A stretch of 64,000 nt of DNA, taken from contig NZ_LR735009.1 of NCBI RefSeq assembly GCF_900009265.2, positions 62,001-126,000 on the forward strand, written 5' to 3'. This document shows, piece after piece, positions 8,677 to 17,454 of the stretch. The notes under the pieces are model-generated. The model saw only the letters and a program-made list of their open reading frames with translations, was not told the DNA's origin and searched no databases. A program made the translations under genes and the position numbers. The stretch is from Planktothrix paucivesiculata PCC 9631. GTDB lineage: Bacteria > Cyanobacteriota > Cyanobacteriia > Cyanobacteriales > Microcoleaceae. How positions within the stretch are numbered: position 1 is the first letter of the stretch; each line of letters opens with the position of its first letter.

Positions 8677-9858
8677 AGTAGGTGGTCATAAATAGAGTTA
8701 AAATAAGAAATGAATAAATATCAGAGGAATAGTCATGCCACTCAGGTTAAGAATTCAACTAACAGAAGAAGAAAAACAAGAGCTACTAACTCTGTATCAG
8801 CAAGAGAAAGTTCCGAAAAGAACAAGGCAGAGAATAGATATATTAATGTTTAGTGATGGAGGATGGATGGTCTCAAAAATAGCCCAGACTTTAAGGTGTT
8901 CAGAAGCCATGGTAAGAAAAACAATAACTCGATGGATAAATCAAGAAAAAGAAGGATTATTTGATGCTCCTCGTTCGGGAAGAAAACGGAGGTGGAAAGA
9001 AGAAGATATAGAATATTTAGAAACTTGTATAGAGTCAGATGAAAGAACTTATAATAGCCGTCAACTGTCGGAAAAACTTCTGCGAGAGAGAGCGATCGCA
9101 CTAAGCGCAGAAAGAATTAGAAAAATCTTAAAAAAAAAAGACTGGCGCTGGAAAAGAACAAAAGCCAGTTTAAAGAAAAAACAGAATCCCGAAAAAACAG
9201 CGAGCAAGAAAAGAGATTTGGAGACGTTAAAGCGTTATGAAGAAGAGGGTTTGGTCAGATTAAAATATTTAGATGAGGCAGGTTTTTGTTTATGGAGTCC
9301 TGTGAGTTACACCTATGTAAAAAAGGGGAAGCAGAAACAAATAAACCAGACGAAAAAGCGAGGAAAAAGATTGAATGTAATTGGAGTATTAGAAAAAGGA
9401 AAAAGTTTTGAGTACGGTTTAAGTTTGTCAGGAATTACAAGTGAGAATTACATAAAATTTATAGATTGGCAAGCGGAAAAAGCTGAAAAGCATTTTCAAA
9501 ATACTCGACAAATTACCGTACTGATTCAAGATAACTACAGTGTCCATAAAAGTCAAAAAATACAAGAAAAAGAAAGGGAGTGGCAAGACAAAAAATTAGA
9601 ATTTTTCTTCCTGTCTGCTTATAGCCCTGAATTGAATGAAATCGAACCAGAATGGCATCAATTAAAAACTCATGAACTGGCGGGAAGAATGTTTGAAGAT
9701 GAATATGATTTGAGCCAAGCTGTGATTCAAGCCATTGAAGATAGAAACGAAAGAAATGATTGTACCTGCGATCGCTTGCGATTTAATTCCCTGAGTAACT
9801 CTCAAGAATTATCCTAAACAATTTTTTCTATTGTTGACTTTATTTATGACCACCTACT
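8677..9858 (+). mobile_element. IS630-family insertion sequence, copy 2
   Basis: About 1182 bp, starting AGTAGGTGGTCATAAATA and ending with the inverse, with a TA duplication at 8675-8676 and 9859-9860. Same orientation as copy 1 (912-2094) and nearly identical to it. Direct copies 7.7 kb apart could recombine and remove the propeller and DUF255 genes. Confidence 0.94.
8735..9817 (+). CDS. IS630-family DDE transposase (copy 2)
   Basis: A 360-residue protein identical to the transposase at 970-2052, with the same helix-turn-helix N-terminus and D-D-E catalytic residues (YLDEAGF, LIQDNYSVH, NEIEPEWHQ). The reading frame is intact. The transposase ends 41 bp before the right terminus, so the element holds no passenger gene. 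Confidence 0.95.
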   Translation: MPLRLRIQLTEEEKQELLTLYQQEKVPKRTRQRIDILMFSDGGWMVSKIAQTLRCSEAMVRKTITRWINQEKEGLFDAPRSGRKRRWKEEDIEYLETCIESDERTYNSRQLSEKLLRERAIALSAERIRKILKKKDWRWKRTKASLKKKQNPEKTASKKRDLETLKRYEEEGLVRLKYLDEAGFCLWSPVSYTYVKKGKQKQINQTKKRGKRLNVIGVLEKGKSFEYGLSLSGITSENYIKFIDWQAEKAEKHFQNTRQITVLIQDNYSVHKSQKIQEKEREWQDKKLEFFFLSAYSPELNEIEPEWHQLKTHELAGRMFEDEYDLSQAVIQAIEDRNERNDCTCDRLRFNSLSNSQELS

Positions 9859-9860
9859 TA

Positions 9861-10346
9861 CAAGCTTTGGAACATGGACAAACCTATTGTTTAGAAAATC
9901 AGGTAGAAATTAAATCCTTGCGAGGTTCTCCCATCGGCCCAACAACTCTTGAAAATGCCTATCTTTTAAAAGATTTAATAACAGAAAATACTGTTTATTA
10001 TGAACCCCATGGATATCATGATTCTCTATTAAAAGAACTAGCCCCCATTGATGTCGTTATTACCCCATTAATTGATATTAGTTTACCGTTAATTGGGCCA
10101 ATTATTCGCGGACAAAAAACAGCCTTGGAGTTAGCTAAATTAGTCAGTCCCCAAGTGATGTTACCCACGGCCGCCGCCGGGGATGTGGTTTATGAAGGGT
10201 GGTTAGTTTCGTTATTAAAAGTCAGTGGTAATTTAGAGGATTTTCGGTCTATGTTAGCTAAAGAAAATCTATCCACCCGGGTACTCAATCCCCAGCCCGG
10301 AGAAGGTTTTGAAGTGGTATTAGAACGGCGTCCGGTGGGTGTTTAA
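9861..10346 (+). pseudogene. MBL-fold hydrolase-like gene, 3' half
   Basis: The C-terminal 161 codons of the interrupted metallo-beta-lactamase-fold gene. They continue in frame with the 5' half (ACT CAA GTA + CAA GCT TTG) if the IS is removed. Visible motifs are YYEPHGYHD and DVVITPLIDISLPLIGPI, consistent with late metal-site and core strands of this fold. The IS right end provides an in-frame ATG (9846, MTTYL-), so a truncated protein might be translated, but it would lack the first metal motif and probably the enzymatic function. Confidence 0.75.
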
Positions 10347-10363
10347 TTCACAACGTATAGCAG

Positions 10364-10381
10364 GGGCGTATTCATACGTCC
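10364..10381. terminator. Hairpin between convergent genes
   Basis: GGGCGTATTCATACGTCC forms an 8-bp stem with one G-T pair between the MBL-like gene and the convergent DUF29 fusion gene. No T-run follows on the plus strand, so a terminator role is plausible but not certain. Confidence 0.4.
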
Positions 10382-10402
10382 TCGCTTCCTAACTGCTTTG
10401 CC

Positions 10403-11341
10403 TTACTCCCAGAAATCTAGGTTAAGAAGGTCATCTAAGGAGCGGGTAAATTGCCAAGTATCAGGAAATTTTGTGTCTTTATATTCGGGTTGCAGCTTTT
10501 TCAGACATTGCTGATAAACTGTATCCAGGACTTGGGGATAGTCATTCTGTAAGCTAGGAGAAATTTCAATCAAGTCTTCAATTTCGGGGCGAATATTGCG
10601 AATTGTCCTTTCCCAGCCATGATATTCTAGGGGCATATCAACATAGTAGCGCTTCATAATATGTTCTATTAATGCCCTAATTTGTCCTTTAAAGGCATTT
10701 TTCTGCGCTTTCCCCAAAGAATCTATTTCCTCTATTAAGTTGGCAATATCTAACTGTTTAAAGTCTCGATTCTGTAAATGGGTGATAGTTTCTTCTGTCC
10801 ATTTTAAAAAGTCGCAATCATACGGTTCCACAATCGGAGCGGGGGAAATAGCAATCATTTGTGCTTTTTTCCAATTACCATAATGCCACTTAGCATTTGT
10901 GGCAATCTCACCGAAAGCAATCTCGGCCCGACGTGCTACTTCCGCGCCGGTGACTTTTGAGAGGTCACCGTAATTTTGTTGGAGGATATCATCACAGATT
11001 GCCCAATTTTTACCCCCTTTTGTATGCGGGCCGGGACGGTTTAACTTACGGTTAACTTTTGTTCCGTCGGTTGCTGTTGTGCGGGTCGTTGTTGCCCGTG
11101 TTGTTGTAACAGAAGGAGCATAAAGTGCCGTGATATCACGGGCGAGCGTCCGGGGGTCTAACCCGGCTTTAATCATAGTATCCATAGTTTGCTTACAGTG
11201 TGCAATCGTAGCAGCATATTCCGACTCAAGCGACGACACAATAGCCAATTTTTTAGCTTTGATTGCCTCAATAGAATCTTCAAATGCAGCAATCTGATCG
11301 TCAAGTGATTCGGGTTGGTTGTTAAGGTTGTTAGCGGTCAT
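10403..11341 (-). CDS. Coiled-coil protein fused to a DUF29 domain
   Basis: 312 residues in two parts. Residues 1-70 are a likely coiled coil (DDQIAAFEDSIEAIKAKKLA). They are followed by a Thr/Arg-rich linker (TTTRATTTRTTATDG) and a small basic region (GPHTKGGKNWAICDDILQ ... WHYGNWKKA). Residues from about 170 to the end match DUF29: YDCDFLKWTEETI, NLIEEIDSLGKAQKNAF and ALIEHIMKRYY. DUF29 proteins are common in cyanobacteria, usually as stand-alone 150-residue proteins of unknown function. The N-terminal extension makes this one unusual. It lies downstream of, and on the same strand as, the vWA gene, separated by a 38-bp palindrome. Confidence 0.7.
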   Translation of the reverse strand: MTANNLNNQPESLDDQIAAFEDSIEAIKAKKLAIVSSLESEYAATIAHCKQTMDTMIKAGLDPRTLARDITALYAPSVTTTRATTTRTTATDGTKVNRKLNRPGPHTKGGKNWAICDDILQQNYGDLSKVTGAEVARRAEIAFGEIATNAKWHYGNWKKAQMIAISPAPIVEPYDCDFLKWTEETITHLQNRDFKQLDIANLIEEIDSLGKAQKNAFKGQIRALIEHIMKRYYVDMPLEYHGWERTIRNIRPEIEDLIEISPSLQNDYPQVLDTVYQQCLKKLQPEYKDTKFPDTWQFTRSLDDLLNLDFWE

Positions 11342-11388
11342 GATGTTTTGGCTCCGTTTGGTTGTTCGTTTGTCGTTTTGGACTGTAA

Positions 11389-11426
11389 CCCAGGTAGGGG
11401 TAATTCATGAATTACCCCTACCTGGG
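11389..11426. repeat. 38-bp perfect palindrome
   Basis: CCCAGGTAGGGGTAATTCA is followed immediately by its exact inverse, giving a 19-bp stem without a loop. It sits between the vWA gene stop (11439) and the DUF29 fusion start (11341), both on the minus strand. It could be a terminator or a very small mobile palindromic repeat. The GTAGGGGTAATTCATG core is of a kind common in filamentous cyanobacteria. Confidence 0.75.
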
Positions 11427-11438
11427 CAACTCCTGGGA

Positions 11439-12677
11439 TTATTTCAACACGGTTTTAGACACAATCCGGGTTTTCTTCTTATCACTTTCGGACAATTCTT
11501 CTCCTGATTGTAAGCGAGTTGCACTGGTTTGTAGAACTGTTGCTGCGTTTTTATCCCCCATTTGTAAAGCGGTTTTAGCGGCGGTTTGTAACATGGTTGC
11601 TGCCCCCGCCCGGTCGCCTTGTTGCAGTTTAGTTTCAGCAATTTGAGTTTGACGATATTTGGCTAAGGTTAAAATTTGTTGTTGCACAAACCCATCCATT
11701 TTGGGTTGATAGGAACTCACAAAATTACCTTCTACAATCACCAAATCAGAATATAAATCTTTTAAATCTAAGGAAGGATCATCATAGCGGACTTGAACAT
11801 GGGCGATCGCTTGTTTTCCGGCCGGAAATTTATCAAAATATAAATTAGCTAAAACCACCCGATCTATATCTTTCATCACATCCCCTAAACGGACAATCCA
11901 TTTATCTCCTTCTTTTTGAATCGGTAACTCAATCGTATCGGGGGCAACTTGGGCGATGGGTTTGAGTTCGGCTAACCGGACATGGGGCATTAAATCCAAT
12001 AATAAATAGGAATTTGTTAACCCCACCGACTGCATTTTATTGAACAAACGACTGAATTGATCCAAGGCTTGTTCGGGATGTTCAATATAGGCTAAAGTTC
12101 CCCCCGCAGCATCGGCAATTTCTTCTAAAACATCGGAGTTCCAATCTTCTCCAAACCCCAAAGTATTAATAGTTAAGTTATAACTAGCAGCGAGTTTGGC
12201 GAGTTTCAAACAGCGATTATTGTCTCCATGTTCATTTTCCCCATCGGTTAATAAAAACCCTTGAGAAATTCTTTCTTGTTTACCTTTTCCTAATTCCTCA
12301 ATCCCTAACTTTAGCCCTTCATCAATGGCCGTTCCCCCGGAGGTTTTTAAGCCTTGAATTTTCCGTTTAATATTTTCCAAATCCGTAATATCTTGATTGG
12401 GAATTAAAACCTTAGCGCGGTGATCAAAGGTTATAATAGAAATGCGATCGCCCGGTTTTAATCGATCGACTAACTCAATTGCTGCCTGTTTCACGGTTTC
12501 TAGGGGTTTTCCACTCATAGAACCGCTATGATCTAAAATCAGGCACAAATTCAAAGGAACATCGGCATCACTTTGGGAGGGAAAAGCCGAAATGGAGATC
12601 GCCAACTGACGTTGACTGTTACCAACGGACAGATCAAAGTTGGGATCACTAAGAATTGCTTGTAAACTGAGTTTCAT
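11439..12677 (-). CDS. von Willebrand factor type A domain protein
   Basis: 412 residues. The metal-ion-dependent adhesion site is complete: D49-H-S51-G-S53 in LILDHSGSMSG, Thr116 in TSGGTAIDEG and Asp145 in LLTDGENEHGD. No signal peptide is seen, so it is probably cytoplasmic. The C-terminal half carries a predicted beta-rich region and a helical tail (ILTLAKYRQTQIAETKLQQGDRAGA), as in other cyanobacterial vWA proteins. It is divergent from clpR, with about 55 bp between the starts. The partner ligand is unknown. AAA-ATPase (MoxR) partners, common for vWA proteins, are absent here. Confidence 0.85.
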   Translation of the reverse strand: MKLSLQAILSDPNFDLSVGNSQRQLAISISAFPSQSDADVPLNLCLILDHSGSMSGKPLETVKQAAIELVDRLKPGDRISIITFDHRAKVLIPNQDITDLENIKRKIQGLKTSGGTAIDEGLKLGIEELGKGKQERISQGFLLTDGENEHGDNNRCLKLAKLAASYNLTINTLGFGEDWNSDVLEEIADAAGGTLAYIEHPEQALDQFSRLFNKMQSVGLTNSYLLLDLMPHVRLAELKPIAQVAPDTIELPIQKEGDKWIVRLGDVMKDIDRVVLANLYFDKFPAGKQAIAHVQVRYDDPSLDLKDLYSDLVIVEGNFVSSYQPKMDGFVQQQILTLAKYRQTQIAETKLQQGDRAGAATMLQTAAKTALQMGDKNAATVLQTSATRLQSGEELSESDKKKTRIVSKTVLK

Positions 12678-12732
12678 AGGATTACCTGAAGTTGCGCTAC
12701 TATTTTTATAAGTTTAAGGTTGAGAATTCCTG

Positions 12733-13419
12733 ATGAGAGAACCCATTCAAGCTGTGCAATCGGCATATTCTTACACCGATAGCCCAATTCGGACTCCCCC
12801 GCCAGACTTAGAATCCCTTCTGTTGAAGGAAAGGATTGTTTATCTGGGACTTCCCCTGTATTCGTCCGATGACATCAAACGTCAAGTCGGAATTGATGTT
12901 ACTGAACTAATTATCGCTCAACTGCTTTACTTACAGTTCGACGATCCTGATAAACCTATCTATTTCTACATCAACTCTACGGGAACTTCCTGGTATGGAG
13001 GAGATGCAATTGGGTTTGAGACTGAAGCTTTTGCCATTTGCGATACTTTGGGCTATATTAAGCCTCCAGTTCATACTATTTGTATCGGTCAAGCGATGGG
13101 AACCGCAGCCATGATTTTAGCTGCCGGGACTAAAGGTTTTCGGGCAAGTTTACCGAATGCCACCATTGTTTTAAATCAAACCAAAAGTGGGGCAAGAGGT
13201 CAAGCAACGGATATCCAAATTCGGGCGAAGGAAGTTCTCGATAATAAGAGAACCATGTTAGAAATTTTAGCAAAAAGTACCGGACAAACGGTGGCAAAAA
13301 TTTCTAAAGATACCGATCGGATGTTCTATTTAACACCAGAAGAAGCCAAGGAATATGGCTTAATTGATAAGGTGTTAAAAAGTCGCAAAGAACTGCCCGC
13401 ATTGGTAGCAACGGTTTAA
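12733..13419 (+). CDS. clpR: ClpR, inactive ClpP-like subunit
   Basis: 228 residues with the ClpP fold but no catalytic triad. Aligned to the next gene, the nucleophile serine is Gly123 ([12 protein letters not shown]), the histidine is Asn148 ([10 protein letters not shown]) and the aspartate is Met197 (TDRMFYL). Loss of all three is the definition of cyanobacterial and plastid ClpR, which forms a mixed barrel with ClpP3 and works with the ClpC chaperone. A gap of 29 bp to clpP and the same strand point to one operon, as in other cyanobacteria. Confidence 0.95.
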   Translation: MREPIQAVQSAYSYTDSPIRTPPPDLESLLLKERIVYLGLPLYSSDDIKRQVGIDVTELIIAQLLYLQFDDPDKPIYFYINSTGTSWYGGDAIGFETEAFAICDTLGYIKPPVHTICIGQAMGTAAMILAAGTKGFRASLPNATIVLNQTKSGARGQATDIQIRAKEVLDNKRTMLEILAKSTGQTVAKISKDTDRMFYLTPEEAKEYGLIDKVLKSRKELPALVATV

Positions 13420-13448
13420 AATTAATTGAAGTTAAAAAGGTAAAAGCT

Positions 13449-14063
13449 ATGCCGATTGGGATTCCGAGTGTTCCTTACCGTCTTCCAGGTAGTCAATACG
13501 AAAGATGGATTGATATTTATACCCGTTTAGGTGTAGAACGGATTTTGTTTTTGGGTCAAGAAGTCACCGATAGTTTGGCTAATCGAATTGTGGCACAAAT
13601 GCTTTATTTAGATTCGGAAGATTCTAATAAACCCATTTATTTGTATATCAATTCTCCCGGGGGATCGGTAACAGCCGGGATGGCGATTTACGATACCATG
13701 CAATATATTAAGGCCGATGTGGTCACAATTTGCGTGGGTTTAGCGGCTTCCATGGGAGCTTTTCTATTGGCCGCAGGAACCCCCGGAAAACGTTTGGCTT
13801 TACCCCATGCCAGAATTATGATTCACCAACCCTTGGGCGGGGCAAGAGGGCAGGCTACGGATATCGAAATTGAAGCCAGGGAAATTTTGAGAATCCGCAG
13901 TTTATTGAATGATATTTTAGTGCAGCGCACTGGGCAAACTTTGGCGAAAATTCAGAAAGATACGGATCGGGATTATTTCCTCTCTGCGCCAGAAGCCAAG
14001 GATTATGGTTTAATTGACCAGGTGATTGAAGAACGGGCTACCGTGGCTTTAACCGCAGGTTAA
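13449..14063 (+). CDS. clpP: ATP-dependent Clp protease proteolytic subunit (ClpP3-type)
   Basis: 204 residues with the catalytic triad intact: Ser101 in [11 protein letters not shown], His126 in [10 protein letters not shown] and Asp175 in [12 protein letters not shown]. It degrades unfolded or tagged proteins in the cytoplasm with a Clp/Hsp100 ATPase. Being directly after clpR identifies it as the ClpP3-type partner in the ClpP3/R core, which is essential in studied cyanobacteria. A good terminator hairpin follows. Confidence 0.96.
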   Translation: MPIGIPSVPYRLPGSQYERWIDIYTRLGVERILFLGQEVTDSLANRIVAQMLYLDSEDSNKPIYLYINSPGGSVTAGMAIYDTMQYIKADVVTICVGLAASMGAFLLAAGTPGKRLALPHARIMIHQPLGGARGQATDIEIEAREILRIRSLLNDILVQRTGQTLAKIQKDTDRDYFLSAPEAKDYGLIDQVIEERATVALTAG

Positions 14064-14087
14064 GGGTTAACAATTCACTATAATATT

Positions 14088-14106
14088 GGATGGGTTTTTC
14101 CCATCC
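14088..14106 (+). terminator. Terminator after clpR-clpP
   Basis: GGATGGG, five T, CCCATCC: a perfect 7-bp stem 24 bp after the clpP stop. No strong T-run follows the stem, so efficiency is uncertain, but the position fits the end of the operon. Confidence 0.65.
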
Positions 14107-14183
14107 ATTTATCCTCTAATTGTTTTTCTATTTGTGCAATTTACTTCCCATATTATTAAATTGAGTCACTGATAAAATTAGTG

Positions 14184-14804
14184 ATGGATATAACTGACTA
14201 TTATCGACAATTAGGATTAAGATCCGGGGCAAGTTTGGAGGCCGTGAAAACCTCTTATCGTAAACTAGCCAGACAATATCATCCTGACGTCAATCCTGGC
14301 AATGAAATCGCCCGAGAGAAGTTTATGGCGATTACAGAAGCCTATAAATTTTTATTAACTATTGCTAAACCCGAAGCAGAATTAGAACCCGTTACGGCTT
14401 CCACAAAACCCGTGACATCGGGGTTTAAAGTTCCCCAATATCAATCAACAAAAGTTAAAATTACCTCCAAAAGTCCGCCGATTGAGTTTAATCCTGAATT
14501 AACGCCGGAGGAGCAAAAAATCAAGGAAAATTTCTATTTAGAGTTACAAAATCTATTAAAATCTAAGCGTTTTCCCAGGGCGATCGCATTAATTGAAGGG
14601 TTAGCCCAACGTATTCCCCATGATCCCGAAATTCGCCAATGGCAAGCGATTTCCTATCAGCGTTGGGGACGACAATTAATTACGGAAAAGCAGGTTGAAA
14701 AGGCGAGAAATTATTTAAAAAAAGCCTTAAAAACTGATCCCCATAATCGGGCATTATGGGCAGAAGTGGAACGGGATTTTAGACAATTGGAAAAGATTTA
14801 TTAA
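14184..14804 (+). CDS. J-domain (DnaJ-like) protein with TPR-like tail
   Basis: About 206 residues. The J domain (residues 1-65) is complete, with HPD in ARQYHPDVNPG and the closing helix EKFMAITEAYKFLL. It would stimulate Hsp70 (DnaK) ATPase activity. There is no glycine-rich or zinc-finger region. After a Pro/Thr linker the C-terminal 90 residues look like two TPR-type helical pairs (RFPRAIALIEGLAQRIPHDPEIRQW and EKARNYLKKALKTDPHN). A GTG at 14181 directly precedes the ATG at 14184 and could also be the start. It is a class C J protein; the client is unknown. Confidence 0.88.
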   Translation: MDITDYYRQLGLRSGASLEAVKTSYRKLARQYHPDVNPGNEIAREKFMAITEAYKFLLTIAKPEAELEPVTASTKPVTSGFKVPQYQSTKVKITSKSPPIEFNPELTPEEQKIKENFYLELQNLLKSKRFPRAIALIEGLAQRIPHDPEIRQWQAISYQRWGRQLITEKQVEKARNYLKKALKTDPHNRALWAEVERDFRQLEKIY

Positions 14805-14934
14805 TTTTAAAAAACTCAATCTGTGATCTATAAAAATTATTGATATTTTGCATACAAGTCGTCAAAATATTCTGGTACTCATAGCGATCTCCTCCTAAAA
14901 CTCTCCTCGGCCCCTGGTTTCTAGGTTCTACCTA

Positions 14935-16166
14935 GGGCTTGCTGAAAAAAGGCGAAAAGCCAGAACAGAGGGGAGGTGAAGACAAGAAAAAATGAATCAG
15001 GTGCAAGGGATGGGTGTAAAATAACGCAAAAACCTTGCATGAGTCGGTGAAAATGTACCGTAAAGACGAGCAACCAAGGACACCACCCGAAGAGTTCAAA
15101 CTGCCATTTGAGGGAAAACTCTCAGAAGAGAATCGGTGGGTAATCATGGCCCAATGGATACCGTGGGCAGAATTTGAAGCGGAATACGCAGAATTATTCT
15201 CATCTGTTATGGGAGCACCAGCCAAAACATTTAGAATGGCATTGGGAGCCTTAATCATTAAAGAAAAATTAGGGATAAGTGATAGAGAGACAGTAGAACA
15301 AATCAAAGAAAATCCCTACTTGCAGTATTTTATTGGGTTGTCCGATGCAATATATTAAACGAAACTTAGGACATATAGACCAAATAATCGCCAATAGAGG
15401 GAGGCTGGATGAATTGAATGACAGACAATATAAGAGTTTATTAGTGGTATCAGAAGTTTATCGTCAACAGCAATGGATGTATGATCATAACAAACAAAGT
15501 ATTTCCGACAGAATCGTAAGTTTAAGCCAACCCCATATTCGTCCAATTGTCCGAGGAAAAGCCGGAACGTCAGTAGAATTTGGAGCCAAATTGTCTGCTA
15601 GTTGTCTGGATGAATATGTATTTCTTGACCGGATTAGTTGGGATAATTTTAACGAATCATGTGATTTAAAAGCACAAATAGAGGCTTTTAAAGAATATAC
15701 GGGACATTATCCTGAGTCAGTCCATGTAGATAAAATTTACCGAACTAGAGACAACCGAGCTTGGTGTAAAGAAAAGGGGATTAGAATGAGTGGCCCCCCG
15801 TTAGGTAGACCTCCAGTAAATATTAGTAAAGCTACTAAGAAGCAGGCGTCAGAAGATGAAAAGATTCGGAATTCTATTGAAGGCAAATTTGGCCAAGGAA
15901 AAAGAAGATTTAGCCTGAATCGGATTATGAATAAACTAGCTCATACTTCCGAAACGGCAATTGCTATTACTTTTTTAGTCATGAATCTCTCTGTGATTCT
16001 TAGACAGATTTTGGGGTCAATTTTTTTATTCCATTACTTTTTTCAAGTCATTGATTATGACAAGTTATCTCTTAACTCATTACCTCGAAAAAAACTTATC
16101 TGACCTTCTGACTTCATTAGCTAGTTAATCATTCGTTTCCTTTTCTGTTACTTTTTCAGCAAGCCC
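14935..16166 (+). mobile_element. Decayed IS5/IS1182-like insertion sequence
   Basis: The terminal inverted repeat GGGCTTGCTGAAAAA is present at the left end and inverted at 16166, with TA on both sides (14933-14934 and 16167-16168). It holds a transposase with an internal deletion, so it cannot move unaided. The left junction falls within a TTTCTAGGTTCTACCTAG palindrome that also occurs at 40883. A 212-bp derivative of the same element is at 32565-32776. Confidence 0.82.
15035..16103 (+). pseudogene. IS5/IS1182-type transposase with internal deletion
   Basis: Two frames make up the gene. 15035-15358 encodes the N-terminal DUF772-like region (RMALGALIIKEKLGISDRET, then NPYLQYFIGLS). A second frame overlapping from about 15340 encodes the C-terminal half (QYIKRNLGHIDQI, VDKIYRTRDNRAWCKEKGIR, NSIEGKFGQGKRRF). 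Intact relatives have more than a hundred residues between YLQYFIGL and YIKRNLGH, including the first catalytic Asp. That part is missing and the frame is shifted at the joint. The second Asp (VDKIY) and the Glu (IEGKFGQGKR) remain. Non-functional. Confidence 0.82.
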
Positions 16167-16169
16167 TAA

Positions 16170-16529
16170 TTATTCATAAAAAGCAGAACTTCGCCCAAAC
16201 CTTTTAGGAGGATCGACAATCTGAAAGCAAACCGCTTTCGGATTAAAAGCAATAATAGTTTTAGATCTACCCAGGAATTCAATAGTATAACATTCCTCTG
16301 GTGTAATCGGTGCAACAATCCTTTGGGTTCCTTCCCAATTATAAATATGTACTTCTTGACAAGATTGAACTCGTTCTAAGTTCAAAAGCCAGTAAAAAGT
16401 CTTGCCTAAAATTGCCAAGGTGCGTAACCCTTCAGGTGATTCATTCAGCGTAGTTAGGTTATCGGAGTATCTAGCCTGAAGTTGTTCGGGGGGGATACCT
16501 GTTCGGACAACTACAATTTCATTAGTCAT
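16170..16529 (-). CDS. Hypothetical protein, 119 residues, ending at an IS edge
   Basis: The protein begins MTNEIVVVRTGIPPEQLQ and contains a compact mixed alpha/beta pattern (RTLAILGKTFYWLL, VHIYNWEGTQRIVAPITPEECYTIEFLGRSKTII). I recognise no family. Its stop codon is only 2 bp from the TA that borders the IS5-like element, so the original C-terminus may have been cut off and a new stop acquired. No membrane segment or signal peptide. It could be a genuine small gene or a truncated one. Confidence 0.5.
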   Translation of the reverse strand: MTNEIVVVRTGIPPEQLQARYSDNLTTLNESPEGLRTLAILGKTFYWLLNLERVQSCQEVHIYNWEGTQRIVAPITPEECYTIEFLGRSKTIIAFNPKAVCFQIVDPPKRFGRSSAFYE

Positions 16530-16694
16530 GTTGATATTTGTTCTTAAGATAATTTCCGATTATTCCCTATTGGTATAATACGTTAATTCCTCAACCCGTA
16601 AGGGCGGGTTCGCCGATCAATTTTGAATGATGCGATGAGCTACGCGCTGCTAGAGGCGATCGCGCCATTGAACTCCGATAGTCAAACCATTCCT

Positions 16695-17117
16695 TTAAAG
16701 AGAATGAAACCAATTTTCTATTTTCAACCCATCAAAGTCTTGAAAATCGGAGACATTATTAGTTACTAAAACTAAATCATTAGTAAAAGCAATAGAAGCT
16801 ATTTGACTATCACCAAAAGCAGGAATTTTACCCACCTTAGATAATCTTGCTCTTTGCTGTGCGTGATATTGCGCAGATTTTAACTCATAATCAAATAAAG
16901 GAACATTTACTACTAAATCATTAATATATTGTTCAAAAAAGCTACGTTTTTTCGATTCCGGTAAACGCAAACACCCATATAATAATTCATGAATAACCAC
17001 GGTAGCTGTGCAAACTTTTAATTCATTAATCCTCAATCTTTCTACGACTTGGGGATTCGGAACAGGACGCATAGATTCAGAAATAACATTTGTGTCCAGC
17101 AAATAGATTAAACTCAT
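16695..17117 (-). CDS. PIN-domain ribonuclease toxin (VapC family), second pair
   Basis: 140 residues of PIN fold. Conserved acids are visible: Asp8 in YLLDTNVISE, a Glu in VIHELLYG, Asp in IPAFGDSQIAS and Asp in NNVSDFQDF. It overlaps the upstream antitoxin by 4 bp (ATGA), implying translational coupling. It is related to FitB/VapC proteins that act as tRNA or mRNA nucleases. It differs clearly from the toxin at 326-736, so these are separate acquisitions and not a duplication. Confidence 0.87.
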   Translation of the reverse strand: MSLIYLLDTNVISESMRPVPNPQVVERLRINELKVCTATVVIHELLYGCLRLPESKKRSFFEQYINDLVVNVPLFDYELKSAQYHAQQRARLSKVGKIPAFGDSQIASIAFTNDLVLVTNNVSDFQDFDGLKIENWFHSL

Positions 17118-17335
17118 AAATTAACTTCTCTCCCCGGTGACTTATCCCGTAAATCTACAAAATCCTCATCATCAAAAATAATCCCTTCCTGTTCTATTTT
17201 AGCTCGAAAATTTTGGTAAGCTGTCCAAAAATTATTAACTTTTTTGATTTCTACTAAAACCTCTTGATTATCAGGAAAATCTACTTCCTCCAACAACTCA
17301 ATAATTTTGCCTTTTTTAATTCCTTTAACAAACAT
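17114..17335 (-). CDS. Antitoxin partner of VapC
   Basis: 73 residues starting MFVKGIKKGKIIELLEEVDFPD. The start at 17335 is supported by an AGGAGG Shine-Dalgarno sequence about 8 bp upstream; a longer frame starting at 17386 lacks this. The N-terminus (KGIKKGKIIELLEEV...DNQEVLVEI) resembles the short beta-strand DNA-binding region of cyanobacterial VapB-like antitoxins. The acidic C-terminus (EGIIFDDEDFVDLRD) probably binds the toxin. Its start region faces a CGGGGT-type hairpin at 17405-17420. Confidence 0.72.
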   Translation of the reverse strand: MFVKGIKKGKIIELLEEVDFPDNQEVLVEIKKVNNFWTAYQNFRAKIEQEGIIFDDEDFVDLRDKSPGREVNL

Positions 17336-17454
17336 AACTATAACCTCCTGAATTTTTTGATGATTAACTATAACAGAAAATACCAAAATAGAAATAAAAA
17401 AACTGACGGGGTAACAACCCCGCCAAAAAATAGAAATTTCTGGTGAATTTTGAC

